Assembly: GCA_963737405.1 (NCBI GenBank)
Contig: CAVTSL010000011.1
Coordinates: forward strand, 372,001-436,000
Reading direction: 5' to 3'
From: JACCTU01 sp963737405
GTDB taxonomy: Bacteria > Actinomycetota > Thermoleophilia > Gaiellales > Gaiellaceae
Length of the DNA: 64,000 nt
The notes under the pieces are model-generated. The model made no database searches, was not told the origin of the DNA, and saw only the letters and a list, made by a program, of their open reading frames with translations. A program made the translations under genes and the position numbers. Below, piece by piece: positions 8,570 through 17,397 of this stretch (the stretch's first letter is position 1; every line of letters begins with the position of its first letter).

Positions 8570-8848
8570 CTGAGCTGGGAGATCGGCGCCAACCTCGGCA
8601 GGCACGCGCGGGCGGACGTCGACGCGCATGGGTGGCTCTGGGAGATCACGCGCGACGGCCAGGTTCGTCGGGTCGTGATCGAGATCAGCGCGACGGCGTG
8701 GTCGAGCGACCCGCTCGACTTGCCCGACGACACGCGGCATGCGCTCGAGACCGACGGACGCGCCGAGCTCCTCAAGGTCCTCGACGAGGACGACCCGCCC
8801 CGCGTGATCCGCTGCGGCGCTACCGGCTGCCGGGCTAGCCGAACGTAA
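8570..8848 (+). CDS. Small hypothetical protein, probable CTG start
   Basis: The frame 8570-8848 encodes ~92 aa (SWEIGANLGRHARADVDAHG, then WLWEITRDGQVRRVVIEISA, ending TGCRASRT) with strong codon bias. No ATG, GTG or TTG lies upstream in frame before a stop, but AAGGAG at 8559-8564 sits five bases before the CTG at 8570, so a CTG start is likely. A five-codon ATG ORF at 8556 overlaps the same ribosome site and may be a leader. The product is soluble and acidic at the C-terminus; no family is recognised. The 3' end overlaps the convergent thioredoxin-like gene by 14 bases. Confidence 0.5.
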   Translation: MSWEIGANLGRHARADVDAHGWLWEITRDGQVRRVVIEISATAWSSDPLDLPDDTRHALETDGRAELLKVLDEDDPPRVIRCGATGCRASRT

Positions 8849-9821
8849 AGCAGTAGGCCTCGGCGCCGGGAGCGTCGAAGACGATCTCGAACGTGCGGTC
8901 GGTGATCGATCCCGGCTGGCGGATCAGCTGATGCAGCCGCTGTTGCGACAGCGTCCCGCGACCCTGTTCGTCGACGTCGAGGCCGTGGGCTGCGCCTGGA
9001 GGCTCGCCGTCGAGCAAGACGCCGAACGCCACCCACTCGTCGCGCGCACGCGGCCCCATGACGAGATGGACGTCGCGGGCGTGGAAGCGGAACGCGATCC
9101 GCCCCTCCGCTCGGTTCAGCACGCACGCCCCGCTCTCGACCGTCCAGTCCCCGGCAAGCGCCCACCGGTTGAGCATCAGCTGGTCCGGCACGACATAGGT
9201 GCGCGCCTCGTCGGGCTCGGCGCCACCCGGCGACGCGAAGTTCGCAGCCTGCTCGTAGCCGAGGTAGGTCTCGGGCGTCTGGAGATTTGCCCAGTCGGCT
9301 TGCGCCTCGAGGCCGCCGGGAGCGACGGAGACGAGGTCGTCACCGATGTCGTCGCGTCCCGCCTCGCGCAGCAACCGCTGGATGACCATCTCGCACTCCG
9401 CGTAGCCGCCCTCGCCGAACTGGTGGTGCCGGATTCGCCCGTCCGCGTCGGCGATGTAGACGGCGGGCCAGTACCGGTTGCCGAAGGCGCGCCAGACCTC
9501 GTAGCCGCTGTCGAGCGCGATCGGGTACTCGACGGTCATGTCCTTCGCGGCCTGGCGGACGTTGTCGACGTCCTGCTCGAACGGAAACTCCGGCGTGTGG
9601 ACGCCGACCACGACCAGCCCCTCGTCCTTGTACTTCTCGGCCCACGCGCGGACATAGCCGAGCGTGCGGAGCCAGTTGATGCAGGTGTACGTCCAGAAGT
9701 CGACGAGGACGACCTTCCCGCGCAGGTCTGCCGGGCTGAGCGGCGGCGAGTTGAGCCAGCCGGTTGCTCCTTCGAACCCAGGGAGGTGCTCGGCCTCGCG
9801 TTGCTTGCCGAAGAGACTCAC
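8835..9821 (-). CDS. Thioredoxin-like protein with DipZ-type C-terminal domain
   Basis: 328 aa. Residues ~15-165 are a redoxin fold: GKVVLVDFWTYTCINWLRTL, VGVHTPEFPFEQD, and the cis-Pro region YWPAVYIADADGRIRHHQFG. Residues ~200-328 are a beta-rich domain like the C-terminus of DipZ (WALAGDWTVESGACVLNRAE). The usual CxxC is CINW, so the resolving Cys is absent; one-Cys versions are known in this subfamily. The membrane DsbD part of full DipZ is missing, and there is no signal peptide. A soluble peroxiredoxin- or reductase-like role is plausible but not established. The start MSLFGKQRE is the natural one. Confidence 0.75.
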   Translation of the reverse strand: MSLFGKQREAEHLPGFEGATGWLNSPPLSPADLRGKVVLVDFWTYTCINWLRTLGYVRAWAEKYKDEGLVVVGVHTPEFPFEQDVDNVRQAAKDMTVEYPIALDSGYEVWRAFGNRYWPAVYIADADGRIRHHQFGEGGYAECEMVIQRLLREAGRDDIGDDLVSVAPGGLEAQADWANLQTPETYLGYEQAANFASPGGAEPDEARTYVVPDQLMLNRWALAGDWTVESGACVLNRAEGRIAFRFHARDVHLVMGPRARDEWVAFGVLLDGEPPGAAHGLDVDEQGRGTLSQQRLHQLIRQPGSITDRTFEIVFDAPGAEAYCFTFG

Positions 9822-9849
9822 GTCCGGCCAGAACTCTATGGCATGGCGA

Positions 9850-10101
9850 TCAACGTGCGAGCACGCGGTGCCCGATCGACGGGTCGAAGTACGAGCCGTC
9901 GGCGTGAACGTCGACGTACGTCTCCGAGGTGCCCAAGAGCGCGCCCGTCTCGTGGGGCCAGAACGGAACCGAGCTGTCCCCCGGAACGTTGTCGTTCGCG
10001 GGCGCGACGCCGTCGGCTGCGCTCGAGGCGGAGACCATCCCGAACCCGACCAGGCACGCGAACGCGGTACCCGCGATGGCCCGCTTGCTGCGCGTATGCA
10101 T
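9850..10101 (-). CDS. Small secreted protein
   Basis: 83 aa. MHTRSKRAIAGTAFACLVGF followed by a small-residue stretch ending SSAA gives a Sec signal peptide; the mature ~55 residues (DGVAPANDNVPGDSSVPFWP and onward) contain no Cys and no known domain. It is transcribed towards the thioredoxin-like gene 28 bases downstream and may be co-transcribed with it. The upstream interval 10102-10205 contains no other ORF of note. Confidence 0.55.
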   Translation of the reverse strand: MHTRSKRAIAGTAFACLVGFGMVSASSAADGVAPANDNVPGDSSVPFWPHETGALLGTSETYVDVHADGSYFDPSIGHRVLAR

Positions 10102-10205
10102 GAGTGCTCCTTCCAGTCATCTCGTGTGCTTCGAGCGACTAGAAGATCGAGCTCGGCTAAAGACCGGCTAGCTCCGCACCGGCAGCAGCGCTAACGCTCG
10201 CGGAC

Positions 10206-10670
10206 TCAGTCCTCGCCTTCCCAGTACTCGAGCTCCGGCCCCGGCCGGCTCAGCATGATCCGCTCGCCCTTCACGCTTCGCGCGCCGACCTTGCCGGTGT
10301 CGAGGTACTCGACGATGTCGGGAGCGATCAGCGTCGAGAGCATGAGGACCCGAATCGGCGCGTCGGTGGGGTTGCTGACCTGGTGCGCTCCTTCCTTGCC
10401 GCGCGGGAAGCAGACGACGTCGCCCTCCTCGAGGGCGTGCTCGCCTTCGTGCGTCCGGAGCGTCGGCCGTCCCCGCAGGACGACGAGCCACTCCTCGTTC
10501 GCGTGGTGCGTGTGGTACGGCCAGAGCCGGTCGCCCGGCTCGAGCTCGTACATGCTCCCGCCGATCAGCTCGGCGCCGACGTGTGCTCCGACCCAGGCGT
10601 CCTTGCTGCGCCACCCTTCGCGCTCCTCGGTGCGATCCCACTCGTCGCCGTTCAGGTTGAAGACCTTCAC
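10206..10670 (-). CDS. Cupin-domain protein
   Basis: 154 aa from GTG 10670 (VKVFNLNGDEWDRTEEREGW), which matches usual starts of this small cupin family; an in-frame GTG at 10700 would add ten Arg-rich residues. Cupin motif 1 is seen in YHTHHANEEWLVVLRGRPTL (His, His, Glu) and motif 2 in GDVVCFPRGKEGAHQVSN, giving a complete metal site. Such proteins bind a metal and a small ligand or sugar; no substrate can be read from context. A second cupin of related build lies at 38624-39094. Divergent from the histidine kinase gene. Confidence 0.8.
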   Translation of the reverse strand: MKVFNLNGDEWDRTEEREGWRSKDAWVGAHVGAELIGGSMYELEPGDRLWPYHTHHANEEWLVVLRGRPTLRTHEGEHALEEGDVVCFPRGKEGAHQVSNPTDAPIRVLMLSTLIAPDIVEYLDTGKVGARSVKGERIMLSRPGPELEYWEGED

Positions 10671-10772
10671 CGCGCGGAGCCTAATTGCCCGGGCGCGCAC
10701 GAGGGCTCCCGCCCTTTTCAGCCCGGCTCCGTTGCCCTACGCTCCGTCCGGGCTGCGAACCAGGGGAAACAA

Positions 10773-13274
10773 TTGACCGACGTCGTCGATTCGGGTGTGG
10801 ATGAGGTCCGTGGGCGCCTGCCTCCGCTCGAGTCGCGGGCCGATCTCGAAGCCGTCCTCGGGCAGGTCGCCGACGGGATCACCGTGCAGGACCGCAACGG
10901 CGACATCGTCTACGCGAACGACGCTGCGGCGCGGCTCGTCGGCTTCGAGAGCGCGAGCGAGTTTCTCGCCACGCCGGTCGCCGAGGTGGTCGGGCGCTTC
11001 GAGATGTTCGACGACACAGGGCATCCGTTCCCGGTCGAGCGCCTCCCCGGGCGCCTCGCCCTGACCGGCGTCGCGTCGGAGGAGGTGATCTGCTACCGCA
11101 TCCGCGAGACCGGCGTGCGCCGCTGGTCGGTCGTCCGCGCCACCCCGGTCGCCGACGACGACGGGTCGATCCGCTTCGCGGTCATCGCGTTCCAGGACAT
11201 CACGCCGCAGAAGCAGACGGAGGAGCGGCTTCGGGTGCTTGCGGAGGCCAGCAACCTCCTGAGCTCTCTCGACTATCACGCGACGCTCGAGAAGATCCCG
11301 AAGCTCGTCGTGCCCGCGCTCGCCGAGGCCTGCAGCGTCTGGTACGCCGAGCACGGAACGCTTCGCAAGCTGAGCTCCTACACCGTGGACCCGGACAAGC
11401 AGGCCGCGTTCGACGGCATCCCGACGGAGTTCTCGCTCGACGCCGACGCGGACACGCTGATGGTCGAGCTCTTCAACGCCGGCGAGCCCGTGCTGATGGA
11501 GGACGTCTCTGCGGAGAGGCTTCGCACGGCGGCTCGGAACGACGAGGAGGTCGCGGCGATCGACCGCGTGGCGACGCGCTCGGCCATCGTGGTGCCGCTC
11601 GTCGCGCGCGGCCGGAGCTTCGGGCTCCTGAACCTCATCTCGTTCGTCCCCGGTCGCTTCCGCTCGGAGGACGTCGCGCTCGCGAAGGAGCTGACGGATC
11701 GCATCGCACTCGCGCTCGACCGTGCGCTGCTCTTCCGCGCGAGCGAGGAGGCCCGCGAGCGGCTCGAGTACCTCGCCCGTGCGGGCCAGGACTTGAACGC
11801 GACGCTCGACTACGAGGACACGCTCTCCGCACTCGGCGCGCTCGTCGTCCCGCGGCTCGCGACGTGGGCCGGCTTCTACCTCATCGAGGACGGCGAGGTT
11901 CGCCGCATGTTCGGCGTCCACACCGACGACGACCAGCGCGAGCTCGTCGAGGAGACGGCGCGCCTGCACCCGTTCGACCTGACGAACACCGAGCAGCCCA
12001 TCCCCGGCGCGCTCTTCGCCGGGCGCTCGTCGCTCTTCGAGCACATCGACGACGAGTCGCTCGCGGCTGTGGCGAACGACGCGGAGCACTACGACGCGCT
12101 GAAGCGGCTCGGCTTCCGGACCGCGATCGTCGTACCGCTCCAGAGCAGCGGGCGCGTGATCGGCGCGATGACGCTCGTCCGGACCGACGGGGCGAGCTAC
12201 GTCGAGGCGGACCTCCGCGTCGCGGAGGACCTCGGCACGCGCGCCGGGGTGGCGATCGAGAACGCGCGGAACTTCGCGCGCGCGAAGGCGCGCGCCAGAG
12301 CGGCGCAGGCGCTCGAGTTCATTCGCGACGGCGTCTGCCTCGTGGACACGGAAGGACTCGTCCGCCTCTGGAACCCGGCCGCCGAGGCGATCACGGGCCT
12401 CAGCGCGGATCGGGCGACCGGCCGGCCGGCGAACGACGTCGTCCCCGGGCTCGTCGAGGTGCACGCCGGCGACCGGCCGGAGACGCGGCCCGTCGACCTG
12501 GACGGCCGCGAGCTCTGGCTCTCGATCTCTGCGGCCGAGTTCCCCGAAGGCACGGTCTACGCCTTCCGCGACGTCACCGACGAGCGCGCGCTCGATCGGC
12601 TGAAGAACGACTTCGTCTCGACGATCTCCCACGAGCTGCGCACGCCGCTCGCGGCGATCTACGGCGCCGCCGTCACCGTCCGCCGCGGCGATCCGGGCGT
12701 TCGCGAGCACGAGGACGCACTGCTCGGCATCATCGCCGCGGAGGCCGAGCGGCTGGCGCGGACGATCGACGCGGTGCTGTCGGTCAGCCGGCTCGAGACG
12801 GGCACGCTGCACGTCACGATCGAAAGCTGTGACCCGGTCGAGCTGGTCGACGTCGTCGTGGCTGCCGCGCGCGTTCACCTGCCGGCGAACCTCACGCTCG
12901 AGCGCCCCGAGGCGGCCGACGTCCCGCGCGTCGCGGCCGATCCCGACAAGGTGCGTCAGGTGCTCGGCAACCTCGTCGACAACGCCGTCAAGTACTCGCC
13001 GGACGGCGGGGTGATCCGCGTCGGCGTCGAGCGCGCCGGCCGCAACGTCCGGTTCCTGATCCGCGACGAGGGCCTCGGCATCCCGCAGGGCGAGCGCGAC
13101 CGGGTCTTCGAGAAGTTCTACCGGCTCGACCCGAATCTCACCCGCGGCGTGGGCGGCACGGGTCTCGGCCTCTACATCTGCCGCGAGCTCGCCGAGCGGA
13201 TGGACGGGCGCGTCACCGTCGAGTCGAACGGCGCGCGCGGCTCGACGTTCGTCGTCGAGCTCCCGGTCGCCTGA
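10773..13274 (+). CDS. PAS-GAF-GAF-PAS hybrid sensor histidine kinase
   Basis: 833 aa from TTG 10773, preceded by AGGGGA at a good distance. Domains in order: PAS (~25-145, ADGITVQDRNGDIVYANDAA), GAF (~156-322), GAF (~330-505), PAS (~510-605, DGVCLVDTEGLVRLWNPAAE), HisKA (~610-685) with phospho-acceptor His in TISHELRTPLAAIYG, and HATPase_c (~710-832) with N box NLVDNAVKYSPDGG, DEGLGIP and GGTGLGLYI. No transmembrane segment, so a cytoplasmic sensor, perhaps of redox, light or small ligands. No response regulator is adjacent, so it is an orphan kinase. A hairpin overlaps the stop codon. Confidence 0.92.
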   Translation: MTDVVDSGVDEVRGRLPPLESRADLEAVLGQVADGITVQDRNGDIVYANDAAARLVGFESASEFLATPVAEVVGRFEMFDDTGHPFPVERLPGRLALTGVASEEVICYRIRETGVRRWSVVRATPVADDDGSIRFAVIAFQDITPQKQTEERLRVLAEASNLLSSLDYHATLEKIPKLVVPALAEACSVWYAEHGTLRKLSSYTVDPDKQAAFDGIPTEFSLDADADTLMVELFNAGEPVLMEDVSAERLRTAARNDEEVAAIDRVATRSAIVVPLVARGRSFGLLNLISFVPGRFRSEDVALAKELTDRIALALDRALLFRASEEARERLEYLARAGQDLNATLDYEDTLSALGALVVPRLATWAGFYLIEDGEVRRMFGVHTDDDQRELVEETARLHPFDLTNTEQPIPGALFAGRSSLFEHIDDESLAAVANDAEHYDALKRLGFRTAIVVPLQSSGRVIGAMTLVRTDGASYVEADLRVAEDLGTRAGVAIENARNFARAKARARAAQALEFIRDGVCLVDTEGLVRLWNPAAEAITGLSADRATGRPANDVVPGLVEVHAGDRPETRPVDLDGRELWLSISAAEFPEGTVYAFRDVTDERALDRLKNDFVSTISHELRTPLAAIYGAAVTVRRGDPGVREHEDALLGIIAAEAERLARTIDAVLSVSRLETGTLHVTIESCDPVELVDVVVAAARVHLPANLTLERPEAADVPRVAADPDKVRQVLGNLVDNAVKYSPDGGVIRVGVERAGRNVRFLIRDEGLGIPQGERDRVFEKFYRLDPNLTRGVGGTGLGLYICRELAERMDGRVTVESNGARGSTFVVELPVA

Positions 13275-13286
13275 AACGGGCGACCG
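13264..13286 (+). terminator. Hairpin terminator of the histidine kinase gene
   Basis: CGGTCGCC (13264-13271) pairs perfectly with GGCGACCG (13279-13286) around TGAAACG, overlapping the kinase stop codon. A second small hairpin (GCGGCC/GGCCGC, 13288-13303) follows. It lies between convergent genes and could serve both strands. Confidence 0.5.
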
Positions 13287-13316
13287 TGCGGCCTCGCGGC
13301 CGCCTCGGAGAGCCGA

Positions 13317-13538
13317 TCAGGCAGGGGGCCCTTCGTCGACGTACGTCCGGCGACGGGACCAGTACGTGGGCCCGCCCCAGGACGACCAGAAGATCGCCGA
13401 GAGGACGAGGCCCAGGATCCCGACGATCATCAGGATCCAGCCGACCACGTCGATGTCCACGCCCGAGACGTCCGCGGTCACGGCGAAGGCGAGGATCGCG
13501 CCGAGCGCGATCAGGAAGATGCTGACTCCGAGTCCCAA
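13317..13538 (-). CDS. Small two-TM membrane protein (DUF6458-like)
   Basis: 73 aa from TTG 13538, chosen because AAGGAGG lies six bases upstream; the longer upstream version is Arg-rich and lacks a ribosome site. The sequence GLGVSIFLIALGAILAFAVT is TM1 and VVGWILMIVGILGLVLSAIF is TM2, joined by DVSGVDIDV, ending in a short polar tail (SRRRTYVDEGPPA). This is a small actinobacterial membrane protein family of unknown function (I think DUF6458). No link to the neighbouring kinase or oxidase genes is visible. Confidence 0.75.
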   Translation of the reverse strand: MGLGVSIFLIALGAILAFAVTADVSGVDIDVVGWILMIVGILGLVLSAIFWSSWGGPTYWSRRRTYVDEGPPA

Positions 13539-13658
13539 CGGGTACCTCCTTCGGGTTCGCAGCCTGGAGGTCTCCTTTCGACCGGAAGGAAAAACACCTG
13601 CTCGTGCCGCACGGCTCAATCTGGCAGGGGTCAGGCCCGTTCAGTAGGCTCGGCCGCG

Positions 13659-14621
13659 TTGCGAAGGGGAGCTGTCGTCGCGCTGATCTCGATCGCCCTG
13701 GTCGTTGCGGCGATCACGACGTCGATCGCACTCTTCGTCGACTGGCTGCCCGAGACGGCCTCCGAGGAGCGCGAGGGGATCGACCTGGTGCTCTGGGTGA
13801 CCGTCGGGATCTGCCTCTTCGTCTTCGCGATCGTCGCGTCGGTCTCGATCTACGCCGGGTTCAAGTTCCGGGCGCGCCCGGACGACGACTCCGACGGGCC
13901 GCCGATCCACGGCCACACCGGGCTCGAGATCATGTGGACGGCGGTTCCGACGGTGCTCGTGACGATCATCGCCGTGCTGAGCGCGATCGTGCTCGCCGAG
14001 AACGACAGCGCGAAGGGCAAGCCGATGGTGGTCGAGGTGCTCGCGCAGCAGTACGCGTGGCAGTTCACGTATCCCGAGCGGGGCGGCGTCAAGGCGACGA
14101 ACCTCTACCTCCCGATCGACCGCTCGACGAAGCTCGTGCTGGGCTCGCGCGACGTGATCCACTCCTTCTGGGTCCCGGAGTTCGGGCAGAAGCAGGATGC
14201 CGTGCCGGGGATCGTCACGACGATCATCATCACGCCGACGAAGATCGGGAACTACCGGCTCATCTGCACCGAGCTCTGCGGGCTCGGGCACGCGCTCATG
14301 CGAACGAGGGCGATCGTGCTCTCGCAGTCGGGGTTCGACACGTGGGCCCGCCAGCAGCGGCGGGGCGGGGGCGGCACGAGCACCGGCGGGCAGGTCGACG
14401 CCAAGGGCCTCTTCGCGAGCACGTGCGGCGGCTGCCACACGCTGACCAAGGCCGGGACGAACGGGATGGTCGGGCCGAAGCTCGACGACCTCTCGCTCGA
14501 CCCGGAGGGCGTCAGGCAGCAGATCCGTCGGGGAGGCGGCGGGATGCCGCCGTTCGAAGGCCAGCTGTCCGACTCGCAGATCAACGCGCTCGTGCAGTAT
14601 CTGACGGGGTCTAGCCAGTGA
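13659..14621 (+). CDS. ctaC: Cytochrome c oxidase subunit II fused to a cytochrome c domain
   Basis: 320 aa from TTG 13659. Hydrophobic segments cover ~5-27, ~43-65 and ~88-110. The cupredoxin domain (~115-225) has the CuA ligands: His in HSFWVPEFGQ and C-x3-C-x3-H-x2-M in CTELCGLGHALM. A C-terminal class I cytochrome c domain (~250-318) carries the haem motif CGGCH and an axial Met in GGGMPPFEG. This is the caa3-type layout, in which the fused cytochrome feeds electrons to CuA. The stop overlaps the GTG of ctaD. First gene of the oxidase operon. Confidence 0.95.
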   Translation: MRRGAVVALISIALVVAAITTSIALFVDWLPETASEEREGIDLVLWVTVGICLFVFAIVASVSIYAGFKFRARPDDDSDGPPIHGHTGLEIMWTAVPTVLVTIIAVLSAIVLAENDSAKGKPMVVEVLAQQYAWQFTYPERGGVKATNLYLPIDRSTKLVLGSRDVIHSFWVPEFGQKQDAVPGIVTTIIITPTKIGNYRLICTELCGLGHALMRTRAIVLSQSGFDTWARQQRRGGGGTSTGGQVDAKGLFASTCGGCHTLTKAGTNGMVGPKLDDLSLDPEGVRQQIRRGGGGMPPFEGQLSDSQINALVQYLTGSSQ

Positions 14622-16564
14622 GCGAAACGACGACCGCGACTTCGCACGCGGCGCACAACGGCGCGCCGCACGAGCCGCCTCGGCGGCACTGGCTGCTGAG
14701 GGCCGGATGGCCGCGCGCCATCTGGATGACCGGCGCGTTCTTCCTGCTCGGCTTCGGGATCGTCGTCGGGCTGCGGGCGCTTCTCAACTACGAGCCCGTC
14801 GTCGACTGGCACGTGATCATCGTCGTCGCCGGCCTCACGCTCGCCCCGCTCGGGTTCCTCACCGGGCTCGGGGCCTTCGACTACTGGGCCTCGTACGCGA
14901 TCGGCCAGCCGACGAAGCCCGACGACCACTCGGCTCACGGCGCGTACAGCTGGAAGGACTACTTCCGCGTGAACACCGATCACAAGGTGATCGGGATCCA
15001 GTACGTCACGACGACGATCTTCTTCTTCCTCGCCGGCGGCCTGCTCGCGATGTTCGTCCGCGCGGAGCTCGCGCGCCCGCAGACGGAGTTCTTCGACACG
15101 CAGACCTACAACGAGCTCTTCACCGTCCACGCGTCGCTGATGATCTTCCTCTTCATCATCCCCGCGTTCGCGGGCCTGGCGAACTACGTCCTCCCGCTGA
15201 TGATCGGCGCGCCCGACATGGCGTTCCCACGCCTGAACGCGCTGTCGTACTGGCTCCTGCCGATCGCCGGGGTGATGCTGCTCTCGTCGTTCTTCTTCCC
15301 GGGCGCCGGCGCGGGCTGGACGAACTACGCGACGCTCTCGGTCGACCAGCCGTTCGGAAACGTCTTCTTCTCGATGGCCGTGCAGTGGGCGGGCGCGAGC
15401 TCGATCATGACCGCGCTCAACTTCCTGGTCACGATCATCACCATGCGTGCGCCCGGAATGACGTTCTGGCGCATGCCTCTGCTCGTGTGGGCGAACTTCA
15501 CGACGTCACTGCTCGTCGTGATCGCGACGCCGTTCATCGCCGGCTCGCAGTTCTTCGTGCTCTTCGACAAGATCATGCACACGAACTTCTTCGAGCCGGA
15601 CCAGGGCGGCTACGTGCTCGGCTACCAGCACATCTTCTGGTTCTACTCGCACCCGGCCGTCTACATCATGATCCTGCCCGGGTTCGGGATCGTCTCGGAG
15701 GTCATCTCGACCTTCTCGCGCAAGCCGATCTTCGGCTACCGCCTGATGGCGCTCTCGCTGATGGCGATCCTCGTGCTCGGGTTCTCGGTCTGGGCGCACC
15801 ACATGTTCGTCTCCGGCATGGCGCACTACCTGCGCGTGCCGATGATGGTGACGACGCTCCTGATCGCGATTCCGACCGGGATCAAGGTCTTCTCGTGGCT
15901 CGCGACGCTGTGGGAGGGGAAGATCCACTTCAGCGCTCCGATGCTCTGGGCGCTCGGGTTCGTCTCGATGTTCGTGATCGGCGGCCTCTCCGGCGTCATG
16001 CTCGGCGCGGTCCCGATCGACATCATGGTGAGCGACACCTACTTCATCGTCGCCCACATCCACTACGTGCTGCTCGGCGGATCGCTGTTCACGATCTTCG
16101 CCGGGATCTACTACTGGTTCCCGAAGATGACCGGGCGCATGTACGACGAGCGCCTCGCGAAGATCCACTTCTGGCTGACGTTCCTCGCGGTCAACGCGAC
16201 GTTCTTCCCGATGCACCTGATCGGGATCCAGGGGATGCCGCGGCGCGTCGCGACGTACGAGGACAAGTTCGCGAACTGGAACCTCTTCATCTCGATCTCG
16301 TCGTTCGTCCTCGGCGCCTCGTTCATGATCTTCGTCTACAACATGATCGTCTCGTGGAAGAGCGGGCCGATCGCGCCCGCCAACCCGTGGGGCGGCAGGA
16401 CGATCGAATGGCTCGTCTCGTCGCCGCCGCCGGTCTTCAACTTCGACGAGGTGCCACAGGTCGTCGGCAATCCGTACGCGTTCGGCGTGAAGGGCGCGCG
16501 GCACGCGATCCTCAACGGCGACCGTGAGGGGGTGGCCGACCTGGAGCCGGCGCGGACGACATGA
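14618..16564 (+). CDS. ctaD: Cytochrome c oxidase subunit I, A2-type, with N-terminal two-helix extension
   Basis: 648 aa. The core from ~115 has the haem-copper pattern: HASLMIFLFIIPAFAGLANY (haem a His), WFYSHPAVYIMILPGFGIVS (CuB His and cross-linked Tyr), HHMFVSGM (CuB His pair) and HIHYVLLGG near the C-terminus. The D-channel Glu of HPEVY is replaced by Ala in YSHPAVY, which marks the A2 subfamily. About 90 extra N-terminal residues include two helices (~30-53, ~64-86) that could stand in for a small subunit IV (CtaF), since none is encoded here. It pumps protons in the inner membrane. The stop overlaps the next ATG. Confidence 0.95.
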   Translation: MSETTTATSHAAHNGAPHEPPRRHWLLRAGWPRAIWMTGAFFLLGFGIVVGLRALLNYEPVVDWHVIIVVAGLTLAPLGFLTGLGAFDYWASYAIGQPTKPDDHSAHGAYSWKDYFRVNTDHKVIGIQYVTTTIFFFLAGGLLAMFVRAELARPQTEFFDTQTYNELFTVHASLMIFLFIIPAFAGLANYVLPLMIGAPDMAFPRLNALSYWLLPIAGVMLLSSFFFPGAGAGWTNYATLSVDQPFGNVFFSMAVQWAGASSIMTALNFLVTIITMRAPGMTFWRMPLLVWANFTTSLLVVIATPFIAGSQFFVLFDKIMHTNFFEPDQGGYVLGYQHIFWFYSHPAVYIMILPGFGIVSEVISTFSRKPIFGYRLMALSLMAILVLGFSVWAHHMFVSGMAHYLRVPMMVTTLLIAIPTGIKVFSWLATLWEGKIHFSAPMLWALGFVSMFVIGGLSGVMLGAVPIDIMVSDTYFIVAHIHYVLLGGSLFTIFAGIYYWFPKMTGRMYDERLAKIHFWLTFLAVNATFFPMHLIGIQGMPRRVATYEDKFANWNLFISISSFVLGASFMIFVYNMIVSWKSGPIAPANPWGGRTIEWLVSSPPPVFNFDEVPQVVGNPYAFGVKGARHAILNGDREGVADLEPARTT

Positions 16565-17397
16565 GCGGGCACATCCTCGTCATCGCGAACGAGACGGCGG
16601 CCTCTTCGAGCCTGATCGAGAAGCTCCAGGCGGCTGCGAAGGAGGGCAACCCGCTCGTGACCGTGATCGCGCCCGTGAGCCAGCCGACCGAGGGTTACGT
16701 CGTGTACGAGGACACGCGGCGCGCCGCGGCCGGGCGGCGGCTCGACAGCACACTCGAGGCCCTGCGAAGGGCGGGCATCCGCGCGAACGGCATGGTCGTC
16801 GAGTCCGATCCGGTCGCCGCCCTGAAGGACGCACTCGCGCAGCTCGAGCCGCCGGTCACCCGGGTGATCGTCTCGACGCACCCGAAGGAGCGCTCGGGCT
16901 GGATGCGGCGGAACGTCGTCGACCGGATGCGCGACGCCGCCGGCAACCTCGAGGTCGAGCACGTCGTTGCGACCCAGGACGGCGACGAGGGGCAGCGGAA
17001 CATCCTCGTCGTCGCGAACCAGACCCTCTCCTCGGCGCCGCTCCTCGAGCGCATCAGGGCGCGCGCGCAGCGTGGCCCCGCGAGCTTCCTGATCGTCGCG
17101 CCGCAGGAGCACGACTACGCGCACCAGGGCGAGGCGGAGCGCCGGCTGCGCCGGCTTGTCGCGGAGCTCCGCGCCGAGGGGATCGAAGCACACGGCCAGA
17201 TCGCGCACCCCGATCCGCACACCGCGGCGATGCAGGCCGTCCACGACGAGCGCGTCGACGAGATCATCGTCTCCACGTTCCCGGGCCAGAAGTCCGGTTG
17301 GCTTCGCCGCGACCTCGTTTCGCGGCTCCGGAGCGACGCGGGCGTTCCGGTCGACCACGTCGTCTCCGAGCCGGCGCGCGAGGAGGTGACCAGCTGA
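16561..17397 (+). CDS. Tandem Usp-like domain protein inside the cox operon
   Basis: 278 aa in two homologous halves (~1-135 and ~145-275), each opening with ILVIANETAAS or ILVVANQTLSS and containing a repeated RVIVSTHPKERSGWMRRNVV / EIIVSTFPGQKSGWLRRDLV element ending in a V-x-HVV strand. The fold pattern suggests a universal-stress-protein-like alpha/beta domain, though the classical G-x2-G-x9-G-S/T ATP loop is not obvious. ATGA/TGATG overlaps with ctaD and ctaE make it an integral operon member. The third copy at 18167 is membrane-anchored. Function unknown: perhaps regulation or assembly of the oxidase, which is inference. Confidence 0.75.
   Translation: MSGHILVIANETAASSSLIEKLQAAAKEGNPLVTVIAPVSQPTEGYVVYEDTRRAAAGRRLDSTLEALRRAGIRANGMVVESDPVAALKDALAQLEPPVTRVIVSTHPKERSGWMRRNVVDRMRDAAGNLEVEHVVATQDGDEGQRNILVVANQTLSSAPLLERIRARAQRGPASFLIVAPQEHDYAHQGEAERRLRRLVAELRAEGIEAHGQIAHPDPHTAAMQAVHDERVDEIIVSTFPGQKSGWLRRDLVSRLRSDAGVPVDHVVSEPAREEVTS

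Noticed and set aside
10737..12878. Long minus-strand frame opposite the histidine kinase (713 codons)
   Set aside because: Arg/Asp/Leu/Val-biased antisense shadow with no domain; the plus strand encodes an unambiguous kinase.
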